From: Panagrolaimus kolymaensis
Lineage: Eukaryota > Nematoda > Chromadorea > Rhabditida > Panagrolaimidae
Direction: 5' to 3'
NCBI GenBank assembly: GCA_028622995.1
Contig: JAJQJQ010000049.1
Location: 310,001-374,000 of the forward strand
Length of the DNA: 64,000 bases
Shown here in pieces: positions 24,586 to 35,945 of the stretch; within the stretch, counting starts at the first letter, position 1; each line of letters starts with the position of its first letter. The notes under the pieces were generated by a model. That model was not told the DNA's origin, made no database searches, and saw nothing but the letters and a program-made list of their open reading frames with translations. The position numbers and the translations under genes were made by a program.

Positions 24586-24935
24586 TTTTTAAAATAAATT
24601 TTTTTTGTAGGATTTATCCAAAAATAAATGTGTAAATACAAATTTAAAAATAAATAATATTTCAATTTATTGAAGCGTTTTATTTATAGAAAAAGAGAGT
24701 TAGAAAACAAATAATTAATTTTTATTATAGAAGATATTAAAAAAAATTATGGGTTTTTTGTTAAATTTGAGACGTCAATGAATAATTAATTCTATGAAAA
24801 GCTTAAAATAAAAATTAATAAGTGGGAAGTAAGGAGCAGCTGCGTCTGAGAATACATTCGAGTTAATAATAATAACTCCATATTCATAAAAAGAAACATG
24901 GAAAGATATAATTAATTTAAAATGATACTTCTTCA

Positions 24936-27232
24936 TCAAATTATTCTTCTTCGCCCCCGATGATTTTGATTTATTGCATTAATGGTTGTTGTTGGAGATG
25001 AAGAAGGTGTAATAAAGCTTATGACATTATTATTCATAACAAATACAGTATTATTATTAAGTTTCAAATACTTATTTTTTAGTTTTCGAAATGTAGCAAT
25101 GGGATGTAAAAAGGTTGAAAAAACATATTTTGTAAAATATAAAAAGTTTTTTCGATATTCACTTAAAGCAATTAAAACTATAAAAGAATCAATAAATGCA
25201 CGAATAAGGTTTAAACTTTGAATAGATTCATCATTCATCAAATAATCAAACCATAATGGAAGTTTATAATTAAGCATATTAACAGATGAAAAAGCAACGC
25301 GATAAAAATCTTCATATTTTTTAAATAAATTTATTAAAAATAAAATACTCAACATCAAACATTGGACCATCATGACACAAGATATTCGAATTGTTGAATT
25401 CATGCTAGCTCGATTATATTTATATTGATATCGAAGTTGTTTAAAAATTTTAAGTATTATTGAAATAGCAAAAATATCAGAAATAATTAATAAAAATGGT
25501 GGAAATAATATTTCAAGCATTCTTAAAGCGGTATAAAAATCTGTGTTCCAATAATATGGTATTTCATTCATGCATAAAGAAAATGTATCATTACATATTT
25601 CAAAGGTATCGCCTATAATAATAATAAAAAGAAAGAAGAATAAAATAAATTTTTATATTCCCCACGTCCACGACACCGACACATTTCTGCATTGTTGTTG
25701 CCCCATTTTTTTCAATTTCGTTGTCTCAATTTTCGCCTAATTAATTTTAATATTTTGTTTTTAAAAAATTTTAAACCGTTTTTGTAGCTGCTTGAGTCTC
25801 ACATCTGTGTGTTTGCCATTTTCGAAAAGTTTTGTAAAAAAACTTATTTTTTGTAGGTTAAAAAAAGAATGAAAAAAAGAATGAAAAAATACGGTATGGT
25901 ATATGCCTGGAAAGCAATAACCTAAAAAAAAGTTTTCAGACTGAAATAAATGTGGGATTTTATGTGAAATTCTTTTTTTTAAATCTGATTTCACACTAGG
26001 GTAAATTATCCCGTACCGTTCCCGCCGGGAATTCCCGCGGGAACGGTACGGGATACGTTCCCGTGTTCCCATTCCCGTCAAATTTCCATTCCCGTTTTAT
26101 TCCCGAGAATCATTCCCGCCGAATTTTTATTCCCGTTAACACATTTAACAATTTTTGCTAAAAGCTTTATTTTATTTTTAAATTATCCCAAACGATGAAA
26201 TAAGTACTGTTTTGACAAGCTTTTCATTAAATTTTATTATTTGAGGCTTTTAAACCATTAATTTATTCAAAAAATTTAAATATTCCCGAGGGAATTCCCG
26301 GCGGGACGGTACGGGATAAGTTCCCGTCTTCCCGTTCCCGAAAAATTTTTATTCCCGTTTTATTCCCGTGAAAAATCCCGTGGTCAAACGGGAACATTCC
26401 CGTTCCCGCATTTTTTGGCGACGGTACGGGATAATTTACCCTATTTCACACATATGTACTGTTTTTTTGTTTCCATCGCTTGATGTCGTCGTCGACGTGT
26501 TTCTTTTTTAAATCCAAAAAGCTTATAATTCAAATATTTTTATTTATTTAAAAAATTTTTACCTTCACAAAAAGTTTTTTGACAATGATTTTTAATTTGA
26601 GAGGATAATATCATGGCTATTGTATCAAAAATAAATGATAAATTTATTAAAAAAATATATCCAAAATTAAAAAAAATTATAGCAAAAATAATTTTAAATT
26701 TTTTTGAAGAAAATCTTTCATAAAAATAATTACAAAATAAACCAAGAAATCTTGAAAATGTTAATAAAAATAATGGAGCATATGAAATACTTTTATATGT
26801 GTTTTCTAATAAATCAATTATGCGTTGAAAAAAATATGAATCATTTTTATTAAAATAATAAAAACAATTTGGTGGTCCTTGATTCCATTGAATTGAAATT
26901 TCATCTTCATAAAACCAAAACCATGCATTGTAACTGGGTTTATTACAAATAAAATTATATGAAATTAGCAAATCCCATAAAGCTTGATTAAGAATAAACC
27001 ATTTATAATTTTCTTTAATATTACCAAAAATTGAAATAAAAATTATTGGAAAAGTTATGGCTAAACAAATATATCCAAATCCAATGGTTTCTAGAATGAA
27101 TGGAAGTTGAAATATCGCGCACGTGACATATGAATCCATGAAAGTATTTAATCCTCGAACGTTGCATGGAATTGAACCATAATTCGGTGGAGTAAAATCT
27201 ACGACAATTCCATTTTTTCGAAAAATCGTCAT
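24936..27232 (-). CDS. Seven-transmembrane serpentine receptor 1
   Basis: Two exons (26563-27232 and 24936-25612, phase 1) give 448 residues. Hydrophobic helices occur at I-C-L-A-I-T-F-P-I-I-F-I-S-I-F-G, L-N-Q-A-L-W-D-L-L, S-Y-A-P-L-F-L-L-T-F-S-R-F, I-I-F-A-I-I-F-F-N-F-G-Y-I-F, then four in exon 2 including A-F-I-D-S-F-I-V-L-I-A-L. S-R-F at the end of the third-helix region resembles the DRY-type end of nematode chemoreceptors. The C-terminal tail is basic and Asn-rich. It is homologous to the receptor at 48266-49478 through shared N-F-K/N-Q-A-x-W-D and C-F-Y-Y-F segments. The subfamily (srx, srt, srw or other) cannot be fixed by eye. Intron 1 is about 950 nt and holds a MITE. Confidence 0.72.
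25997..26443. mobile_element. hAT-like MITE in receptor intron
   Basis: Terminal inverted repeats TAGGGTAAATTATCCCG and its complement, and an exact 8-bp target duplication TTTCACAC (25989-25996, 26444-26451). The ends carry repeats of TTCCCG and GGGAATTCCCG, again a GC-rich end with an AT-rich middle. It shares general style, but not sequence, with the element at 11005-11497. Confidence 0.88.
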
Positions 27233-28295
27233 CCTTTTTTTCTTTCTTAAAAAATTACAGTAATTTTTCTTTTCGACTTTTAGATTATTATTATTTATTA
27301 ATAAAGATTAATAGGTTGGTTATTTAGAAGCTTTTTTAATATAAATAAAATTTTAGTTTATTTTATGGCTACACTGAAATGTTTGCGGAGGCATATGGAT
27401 ATGTATGCATCAAGAACTAAAATACGAAAAGGCTAAAAGCTCAACTTAAAAAATAAATAAATATTTATGTAATTACTCTATTTTATTGAAATTGGCATTA
27501 CTTTTTTTAAGTGGCACTTTTCGGTAACTGCAAAGCTTAAGGCTTTATTGTGCATTTTTATTTTTCATTATTTTTTTTTAAGAAGGGACGAAGTTACTTT
27601 TTGGATATATGTACATTAAAAATGAAGCTAAAAAATAAATTTGTTTGATGTAAGTTTTCAGAAATTAAAATATTTACCGAGAATTTCTATTCTAAAAAAT
27701 TTGTTAAAACTTTTTTTGCACCTGTTACAAAAGCCACAAATTTCTTTTGAACCTCTGTTCCGCAATTGGTGGCAAATGGTATGAAGAAAAGAAAACAAAA
27801 TTGGAAAAATCACGTTTTTAGTTTTTGTCAAAAAAGCAATAACAAAATGAAATTTTTTTTAAATTAATTAAACAAGGATTAAATATGCACGCATTAAAAA
27901 ATCAATATTTCCAACAACTTTTTAACATGAATAAACATTTGTAATAACAATCGATTCCATGGGTTTTCTTTTTTCTCGTTAAGTTTAAAGATACTTGAAC
28001 TTGAAAAAAAGGTATTATTCATCTAACATTCTGCATTTATTTCATCTTTTAACCTTTTGCACATTTAATCTTTTATTTTTTGTTTTTAATCATTCGATCA
28101 TTCGAACAATCGAACAAAAATTGGCCAACTTTGAGTTTTCTTTAAATCATCTCATCTTTAAAAAAAATTTGCTATCAGTGATGACGCAACCTTTACTTGC
28201 CTTATATAAATTCAGTGGACCTCAGTCATAAGTTTACGCACTTTTTTATTTATTTATTTTTCTCACGTTTTTATTCACGAAAAATAAAATAAAAA
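27233..28295. other. Intergenic region
   Basis: About 1 kb between the receptor and the lectin. Open frames (such as 27995-28231) have no domain. T-rich. Confidence 0.5.
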
Positions 28296-29369
28296 ATGTT
28301 ATTTTATGTTATTTATTTTTGTTGTATGATTGCAACCATTTTCGCGGCGGCATGTCCTTCAGGAAGTGAAACCCTTTTAAATGATTGTTATGTTTATCAA
28401 ATAAATTCGATTCCCTTTTCTTCCGCTGAACTTGATTGTAATGTCCTTGGAGGACATTTAGTTTCAATTCATAATGGATTTGTTAATGCTGCACTTATAA
28501 GCAGCGCTGGCGGTTTACCGAAATCCTTCGGTTTTCGGTTTCGGTTAACCGAACCGAAACCGAAGCTTATCGGTTTTCGGTTTTTCGGTTTAAATCGAAA
28601 ACCGAAATCCTCGATTTTCGGTTTTTCGGTTTATAAAATTTTTCGGTTTTCGGTTCGGTTTGAAATTCAAAATCGTTATTTTTTGGGTTAACATATTAGG
28701 TATTGCTTAAATAATGCCTTTTTATGCATTATTAGCATGTTTGCTAACACTTTGGATAACAACTAGATACATTTTTCTATGAAAAGCGAATTCGGTTTTT
28801 TCGGTTCGAATCGGTGCACCGAACCGAAACCGAAGTTTCTCGGTTTTCGGTTTATCGGTTTGAACCGAAAACCGGGATACTTCGGTTTTCGATTTTCGGT
28901 TCGGTTCGGTTCACCGAAAACCGAACCGAAAATGCACCGAAAACCGAACCGAAAAACCGAAAACCGCCAGCGCTGCTTATAAGTAAGAAGGTCAAAAAAA
29001 AAATTGATTTCATGGTGAATCCACCGATGACAGCAAAAAAAGATTTTTTGAAAAATTTCAATTTTAATTAAAGGCGTATTCCAAAAAAAAGAAGAAGCCA
29101 AAATTAATTGAAGGAAATTTTCAGAAGGAGCAGCCAAATATTTTGATGAAACAACAACAACAAATTTTTGGATTGGTTTAAATAATGTTTCGAATCCAGG
29201 AAATTGGATTTGGACCGATCGCTCAACTTTGGATTTCACTGAATTCTCCTCAGATTTTGAACCAAATAATTTTTCATTGAATTGTGGAGCGTTGAATGTT
29301 CAAACAGGATTGTGGGAACCTAATGATTGTGTTGAACCAAAACCATATGTTTGTAGGTTGCCAATTTAG
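28296..29369 (+). pseudogene. C-type lectin (C), disrupted at its splice donor by a transposon
   Basis: Exon 1 (from 28296) encodes a signal peptide (MLFYVIYFCCMIATIF), then C-P-S-G-S and G-G-H-L-V-S-I-H-N. It would normally end at the phase-1 donor in CTTATAA|GTAAGA. A 474-bp inverted-repeat element was inserted exactly there, so the first copy of the 8-bp duplication is followed by the element and the donor remains only in the second copy (28976-28983). Exon 2 (29125-29369) is intact: N-F-W-I-G, E-P-N-N and Y-V-C-R-L-P-I. Kept in the exon, the element adds 482 bp and brings a stop. Splicing might be rescued by another donor, so loss is likely but not proved. Without the element it would be a one-domain secreted lectin of about 149 residues. 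Confidence 0.82.
28502..28975. mobile_element. hAT-like MITE inserted in lectin C
   Basis: Terminal inverted repeats CAGCGCTGGCGGTTT and complement; exact 8-bp target duplication CTTATAAG (28494-28501, 28976-28983). The body is dense with CCGAAAACCGAA-like repeats in both orientations. No protein is encoded. The target duplication overlaps the exon 1 splice donor. Confidence 0.9.
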
Positions 29370-29867
29370 TATTTAAATTTGTTGGAGAAATAATAAATAT
29401 TTACAATATTTAATTTTACATTCAAAAATCGAAGAAAAAAATACGTGCAAAAATTAACTTGGCTAATATTTAAAGCAGAAACACTATTTCCTCTACTTTC
29501 TTATCATTCTTTTTCTTTTAAATTCCTTAAAAAGTTTTTTTCGAAAAATATGTATTTTAGTCAGAGCTATCAAATCTCTTTTTTAAGCGATATATGTATG
29601 TAATCAAAGAATCAAAAAAGTGTTTGTTCCCCATTAATTTATCGTGAAAAAATTAAAAGCCTTCCAATTTGTTTCTCTTTTAAATGTTTCCCTTTTGGCT
29701 GTTTCACTTCTTTATTTTTTATACTTCTCTCTTATCAGAGCTTTTAGTTCTGGAAAATGATTATAAAAGAAAATGGCTAAACAAACATCTGAAATTTAAA
29801 CCTTTTTTTTGAACAAAAAAAATAAACCAAAACTCAAGCTAAAATGAAGGTAGAGTAAATGAGTTTT
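29370..29867. other. Intergenic; homologous to DNA 5' of X1
   Basis: No gene. The part near 29570-29740 matches 13480-13620 in reverse complement. This marks the inverted duplication that gave X1. Confidence 0.55.
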
Positions 29868-30080
29868 TTTGGCATAATGTTTGCTTTTGACAATGAAAAT
29901 CGAATTTGCAACTTTTGTTTTTTTGCAAACGTTTCTTAGGTTTTTGAGCATATCCTTTTCATCAATTGTGTCATCAAACTTGTGATTTGGTTTTTGAATT
30001 CTACAGTCAAAAACATTGATTTGTAATACAAGGGAAGATAAGAAATAAAATCATTATCCTGTATCGTTGGTTCAACATTT
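29868..30080 (+). repeat. Conserved upstream block of X3
   Basis: Near-identical to 16918-17120 upstream of X2, including the run from GGCATAATGTTTGC to a region close to ATTATCCTGT. Probably carries 5' control sequence common to both. Confidence 0.75.
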
Positions 30081-30130
30081 TTACAAGAAAGCAGAAATTT
30101 GAAAAGAATAAAGAAGAACTTACCAAAGAA

Positions 30131-31479
30131 ATGATTTGGAGTCAACCAATGATGCTTTCTCATCGTCTTCCATCAATTAAATCTTTGTTTAATCATGTTT
30201 CAAAAATGTCTCAATTTTCAAGTCGACTACTCATGGGAACAGCAAATTTTTCGTCGGATAGCAAAAAAGAAAATGATGATTTAGTTAATGCAAATAGTTC
30301 AATCGTGATCCCCAGAAATACAAAATTTCTTGGTCTTATTACTCATGCTTTACAACGACGTCATATGAAAGAAGTACAAGAACTATTTTTTAGGTCTCCT
30401 GTGTTATTTGTTTACGACGATGCTAAAATGTTAAATGAATTGTTAAAATGGTTGGAAGAATCGCCAACAAGAGCTTTATTTCTTCTTCAATTATTTATGC
30501 ATACATTGGCTTACAAGTATTATCAACTTACAATCGATTTTGCTGATAACTTTATTCAACCGTTTAATAAGTTTGTTTCTTTTTCTAAATTTCTATGTTA
30601 CCTTTCATTTGTTTTTTAGAATATCTCATTTGCCACCATTTCAAAAAGTCGAAGTTGGAGGTGATCTTAAATGTTCTAATTGTTCATCAAATTTTGATCC
30701 AAAACCAACGCTCTCTGATATAAGAATGGCTGAACTTTCACGAATTCTTTATGATTATGCGAAAGAGGAAAAGGTACCATCAATAGAAATTGAAACGCTC
30801 CAATCTTGTGCAATCAGCTTATTGAAATTGAAAAAAGAAAATTCAAGTTCGTCAGCTATTTGTTTGGTTGATGTTCCCAATATTATTCATGGTTACGTTG
30901 AAGGGTCTAATCGATTTACAAATATTCAATGCCTACGACCTTGCGTAGATGAAATGTTATCAAAATTTTCTGCTGTTGGTTTAATTTCAAAGTTTGATTT
31001 GCCTGATGACATGACTCGAGAACTTGAAGATTTGAAGAAAGTTGTTTATTATAAAACAAAAATTACATCGTAAGCATTTTTTGTTTTTGTTTTCAACTAA
31101 TCAAACATATTTTAGCTATAGCCATGATCTTATTCTACTTATGATGTTAACCAAATGTGGTAAAGATACTTATGTCGTTACAAATGATAATTTTGATGAT
31201 CATTTGTTTAATCTGATGAAGATGAAGCACTCACTTGCTTTATCATTAATATTTGGCATTATTGGAAGCAGATGTTTGAAGTTCAATAAGAGCACTGGAG
31301 TTTTTGAGGTTTGATTTTATAAATATATTACTTTGAATAAACGTTTGTGATTTTAGAAACCATGTGAAATCTCGCCTTTCGTTCATAAAACATCAACTGG
31401 TTATCATCTTGCAATTCGACGTCCTTTAGATAAAAATGGAACTGCCTATCACTATTATTGCTGCCATAAATTATTTTAA
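30131..31479 (+). CDS. X3: PRORP/MRPP3-like protein
   Basis: Exons 30131-30570, 30620-31069, 31116-31308 and 31357-31479 give 401 residues. The start M-I-W-S-Q-P-M-M is followed by the basic S-H-R-L-P-S-I-K segment. It keeps K-C-S-N-C-S, V-D-V-P-N, Y-S-H-D, V-V-T-N-D-N-F-D-D-H, and the terminal G-Y-H-L-A-I-R-R with Y-Y-C-C. The D-D-H after T-N-D is closest of the copies to the R-D-H of true PRORPs. Exons 3 and 4 have exactly the same lengths (193 and 123 nt) as in the other four copies. Of the family it sits nearest an apparently intact Y gene, only 250 bp upstream of it. A mitochondrial location is inferred from the basic N-terminus only. Confidence 0.75.
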
Positions 31480-31729
31480 TATTCGTTTACTTTGTTTTTG
31501 TTCGACAAATATGTAATAAAACTTTTTTTTAATAATTGACTTTTTTATTGTATATATTTCAAGCTAAACCTTTCTTTTTAGCAATCTTAATCAATGCTTT
31601 ATCAGTTGCATTCATTTTTATCGAAATCAATATGAAGCTTTTTTCTCTTCAGCAAAATATAAAAAACTTGTTGCTTTATTTTTGCATGGTTTATTGATTT
31701 ATTTTTCCTTCCTTTAAATATAAACAAAT

Positions 31730-32605
31730 ACGGTTTGGCACGTTGGAATAGATTCATTTGGTGAAATTGTTTCAGTTTATGAAACGGATTCAAAGCGACA
31801 AAGTGCAATTTCAATTCGAGCACGTAAGTTTATAACTGCGAAGTTTCTAGTTTAAATTTTAAACCTTCAATAACTACAGCTTTTTCAGTGGAATTCGATG
31901 ACGATGGATACATAGACAAATTATTTAAAAGCATTAAAGCCCAAATTCCGGGCGACCTTGGTTGCTGTTGCATTTGTTTGCATTTCGATTATGGCGAAGA
32001 AATAAAAAATCAACTAATTCAAAGTGGAACAAACTATGGATTTTCCAAAGTTGAAATCATCGATGAACGAATAGTTATTGGTTGGTATGGTTTGGCCCAA
32101 TCAGGATATAAACCAAAAGAAAATGACAATATTTGGATTATTAATAACACAAAATTTTATAAATGGACAAAAATTGAAGGAAAATTAAAACTTCTGATTG
32201 AAGTGGAATGCGTCGGAGTTTTGACTGAAACAAAATTAAATAAAATGAAAAAAGATTATGGAAATCCTGCCATTATCGTTTATTTCCATCCGGATAAATT
32301 GTTTCGAATGATTTTGAAAAAACAATTTCCACAATGTTTTTTATTTTTTGTTAATTATTCGATTTTTTTGGCTGATCGACATTATTATGAATGGACTTTA
32401 AAAGAAGCTTTAATTATGGCTGGAGGCAACAGCGATCTGGAAATAGCGAAACAAATAGTTAACAATTTTTTATTTTAAAGGATTTTATAAAAAATAAATT
32501 GTTTTTTAGCTTTCTGAAACTGACAAATCACTTTTAAACCAACCAAGCGAGAAGATCGCTCCTGACTTTGATGTTATAACTTATAACAAAAAAACAAACC
32601 ACTAA
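31730..32605 (+). CDS. Y3: short degenerate HSP70-like protein, no ATG
   Basis: Exons 31730-31823, 31889-32457 and 32510-32605 give 252 residues without a stop. It aligns by order with an HSP70 nucleotide-binding domain: V-G-I-D-S-F-G-E-I-V-S-V-Y (HSP70 G-I-D-L-G-T-T), a segment L-H-F-D-Y-G-E-E-I-K-N-Q-L-I (HSP70 Y-F-N-D-A-Q-R-Q-A), K-V-E-I-I-D-E-R (R-I-I-N-E-P), and L-I-M-A-G-G-N-S (V-G-G-S-T-R). The phosphate-binding G-T-T and G-G-G-T-F motifs are gone, as is the peptide-binding half. So it cannot be an ordinary chaperone. The first codon is ACG where related copies have ATG, and an in-frame TAA lies just upstream. Either a missed exon, a non-AUG start or loss of function explains this. It follows X3 on the same strand. 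Confidence 0.62.
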
Positions 32606-33653
32606 GAAAAAAAGAATGAAAAATAAAAAAAATAAAAACGGGGGGGCGAAAGTAAAAAAGTGCCGATTATCCTTCCTAAAAATTTTCATTGTGCGTTCGT
32701 TCGCGCTCGGAAATGATTCATGGGAAAGTTTCAAAAAAAATGAAAAAATTTGCATAAATGTGAATGGAAGTGTCAGTAAAGAAGTTATTGTTTGCATTGC
32801 TTAAAAATGAAGCGCTATTGAGCGATGGTTAGCTTTGAGTTGTTTTAAAGGTTTGGGATCTTGAAAACGATTTTATAAGATCCAAATAGAGGGTATGCTT
32901 AGAATTATTGGCGATGCTATGGGAGATGCGGGAGGAAATCTATTACAATCTTTGAGGATCTTAAAGAAGTAAATTTGAGTATGATGTCGCGGAGTTAAGG
33001 ATCTCATAATTAATGGCAAAATGTTTTTAATAATTTGTATAAAACAAGTTTCAAGGCCGGCCGGAGGCCGGCGGCGTTTCTAGTTTATTATGAAACCGAT
33101 TTAAAAATAATTTTTAAATAAATAAAAAATATCAATTATATTTCCAATTTAAAAATCCATCCATAAACATAAAATACAATAATTATTTAAGCATCTCAGT
33201 CCATTTTTTAGCTTTTTAACAGCTATAGTAGCATTAAGATTCTCGATGGAAGATTTATATTTATTTTACTTCGAAGCCTTTTTTGTTAATTACCTAAACT
33301 AAAATATTCCAGAATCATCTTTGGAAAGTAATCATTGCAGGTTAAATGGTGATTTTTTTACCTATAATAAATCTGTCTTCAAACAAGCAATAAATATTTT
33401 TGATTACAATTTTTGTTCTGTTCTGCTGAAGGCCAATCTTAATGGGCATGAATTTTCAAAAAAAAATTTTTAAAATCAAAGTCATTATGTTTTCTTTTTT
33501 TACCAAATATAAAAATTGTAACACAAATTAAAAAATAAAAGCAAATCAGTGTTTGAAAAATAGAAAAAACCAAACAAAAAAATTTAAAACAAAAAATGGA
33601 GTTCTTTCGATTTAAAAGAATGGGAAATTTCACCGGTTGTAAAAGTTTTAAAA
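32606..33653. other. Intergenic; contains a GC-rich palindromic patch
   Basis: No gene supported. At about 33054-33078 there is a short patch of GGCCGG-type repeats (sequence near AAGGCCGGCCGGAGGCC) unlike the AT-rich surroundings. Its origin is unknown. A stretch of GC-rich G runs also occurs near 32640. Confidence 0.45.
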
Positions 33654-34441
33654 TCATTTTTGTAGTTCTTTTTTAAAATTCTTGACATCTTTAATTTCAA
33701 GGAGTTTAGCTATGGCAGAATTATTTATTTCGACACGTTTTGATTTTTGTGCTTCAGTTAACCAAAAATAATAAATATCCATGGTACCAAGAGCGAAATC
33801 TTTTTCAAAATTTGTAAGACATGCGTTAAAAAATAAGTAATAAATGGTTTCAGAAATAAAAGGAGTTGTGTCATCCGAAGAAACAAGGTTCAAGTTTTCA
33901 ATAATCTTTGGAGTTTTTGCAAGCATTGACTTTAAAATTAATTTATTCACCATAATCCGCTGAGATTTTTGGTGTTCAGACAAATATCGAGAACCTTTGT
34001 GGCAATATCTAAAAATTGATTTTTGCCAACCAAAAGTGTTTTTAAAAATTTTAAAAATAAATTAATTGGAACATACCGAGAATAAATTTTTTTATTCTCT
34101 TTGGTAATCCATTTTCTATCCTTAGCATATTTGAGGGCTGCTAATCCTAAAGGATTTTTAATACTCTTTTGAATGTTTTTCAAACTATCATAAACGGCGT
34201 TCATTTGTAATTGAATAAATTGGGTGTGGCATTGTTTTCCAAGAATAATCTTTGCGCCATTTAGCTTGTTTTTATAAACATGAATTTTTCGAATTGGCGC
34301 ATGTCCACAGGCGCATTTTTCCGCTTTTAATGATTCATAAGTTTCTGTTAAGCTCCATTCTTTAATAGATTCATCAAAATATTTATCAACACTTTTTTCA
34401 ATAATCAAATTTTGGAATGTTTCAAAATTGTAACCGGACAT
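33654..34441 (-). CDS. Protein with CxCG...GxxC zinc-like motif, family unknown
   Basis: Minus strand. Exon 1, 33995-34441 (149 codons), reads M-S-G-Y-N-F-E through C-A-C-G-H and, 24 residues on, G-K-Q-C-H. A spacing of C-x-C-G then G-x-x-C looks like a zinc-knuckle. The frame ends at a stop unless a 35-nt stretch (33960-33994, GTTCTC to CTCAG) is removed; doing so joins to a second open frame (33654-33959) and gives 250 residues. Thirty-five nt is shorter than any other intron in this window (43 nt is next), so a frameshift is the alternative. I recognise no family; the motif type occurs in assorted DNA-virus, plasmid and eukaryotic proteins, so origin by transfer is possible but unproved. 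It lies between two X cassettes. Confidence 0.5.
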
Positions 34442-35121
34442 GATTAAAATAATTTGAGAAAAAGTGAAATAAAAATAAACAAAACGCAGTAATTGATTGA
34501 AATGATTTTTTTCTAAAAACTAATAATTTAAGGATCAGAATCGAGTATACTACATAAATAAATTTCCAAAAACTTTAACGAATAAGAAAAATGCTAAGAA
34601 AATGGAAGAAAAATTAAAACTACTTTTTTTTCTTGCTGCAAATCAAAGTAAGCAAAAAATGGAATGAAAAAAACTAAAGAAGAAAATGAAAAGCAAAAGA
34701 AAAATGTTTTAAAAAAGTTTTTTTATGCTGTCTTGTTTTTTTTTATAAACAAAGCTTTTTTACAACAGCGAAATGCAAGAAAAAAAATTCTTCAAAGCTC
34801 CAGTGAATATCAAGAAAAATCTTTTGGACGATAAAAAAAATAAACTTCGAAGTTTATAAACTTCCATAAAACAAAATAAGGCTGCTCAAATTTGTGCTAC
34901 GTTGAAGCCATAAAAAATGTTTCACTTCTTATTTCTGATACTTGTACATAGCTACTATTGGAGCAATAATAAAAAAATTTCAAGTTATTTCATTCCATCT
35001 CTTTTTCTCTTTTTTTTGTGCTTTATTTTTAGAATTTTCCAAATTGGATTAATAATGCTCTATAAATTTCAAAATTTGCGTAGTTTATACTTTTCACATA
35101 CATCCTTAATTTATTTTAATA
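34442..35121. other. Intergenic spacer
   Basis: AT-rich spacer without a supported gene. Confidence 0.5.
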
Positions 35122-35163
35122 TTATGGTTTGGCATGTTGGAATTGAGCCATTTGGAGATTCCT
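35122..35163 (+). pseudogene. Relic of Y exon 1
   Basis: Reads M-V-W-H-V-G-I-E-P-F-G then stops, matching the start of Y exon 1 (V-W-H-V-G-I-D-S-F-G). Nothing more of Y follows. Confidence 0.6.
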
Positions 35164-35700
35164 GATATCACACAGAAGATAAACATAGAGCTACTTCAGA
35201 ATTAAGATCGCATATTTGATAATCATTTGGCTAAAAAAAATTTCATTAATTCTTAAAAAAATTTATACGATCCACCTCTTTGGGTTCTCACGTATTTTTT
35301 GACCCTTGCACGTATCTTTTAATATCTTTGGATCCTTTAGCTTGGGTTCTTCTTTATCTTTTGATCTTTCAACATTTTTTAAATTCTTCATTTGGTTCCT
35401 TACTTCGAATCCTTTCTTTGAGCCTTTTAGCATCTGGGAGTTCGATTACATGCTTGAAATGTTTGCAATTCGATATGAATAACTTTTGTTGCATTGAAAA
35501 TTAAGCTTCCGTGGCCGAGCGAGCAAAAAAATAAATAAGATTAGATTAATTAATAAACCTTTTTATTTGCTCTCCAAATAAAAAAGCTAATTTGATTTTC
35601 GAAATAAAAACTTGTAAAAAAATTTAACCTCAAATTTCAATTTTAATTAAAGGTGTATTCCAAAAAAAGGAAGCTAAAATCAATTAAAGAAAATTTTGAG

Positions 35701-35945
35701 AAGGAGCAGCCAAATATTTTGATGAAACAACAACGACAAATTTTTGGATTGGTTTAGATAATGTTACGAATCCAGGAAATTGGATTTGGACCAACCGCTC
35801 AACTTTGGATTTCACTGAATTTTCCTCAAATTTAGAACCAAATAATTTTTCATTGAATTGTGGAGCATTAAATGTTCAAACAGGATTGTGGGAATCTAAT
35901 GATTGGTCTAAATAAAAACCATATGTTTGTATGTTGCCAATTTAG
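35701..35945 (+). pseudogene. C-type lectin pseudo-exon in unit 4
   Basis: Homologous to 29125-29369. The acceptor TTTTCAG is now TTTTGAG. It reads through F-W-I-G-L and the E-P-N-N loop, but a conserved Cys has become Trp (N-D-W) and a stop follows it at S-K-stop. Exon 1 of the lectin is absent. It is the 5' marker of the duplicated cassette. Confidence 0.82.

Noticed and set aside
28763..29239. Repeat-rich open frames (Phe/Arg/Glu-rich) in both strands
   Set aside because: They lie in the MITE and the adjacent lectin exon; the repeats come from CCGAAAACC-type DNA.
35506..35530. tRNA-like string TGGCCGAGCG
   Set aside because: Resembles the start of a Ser or Leu tRNA but no acceptor or anticodon stem follows within the next 80 bases.
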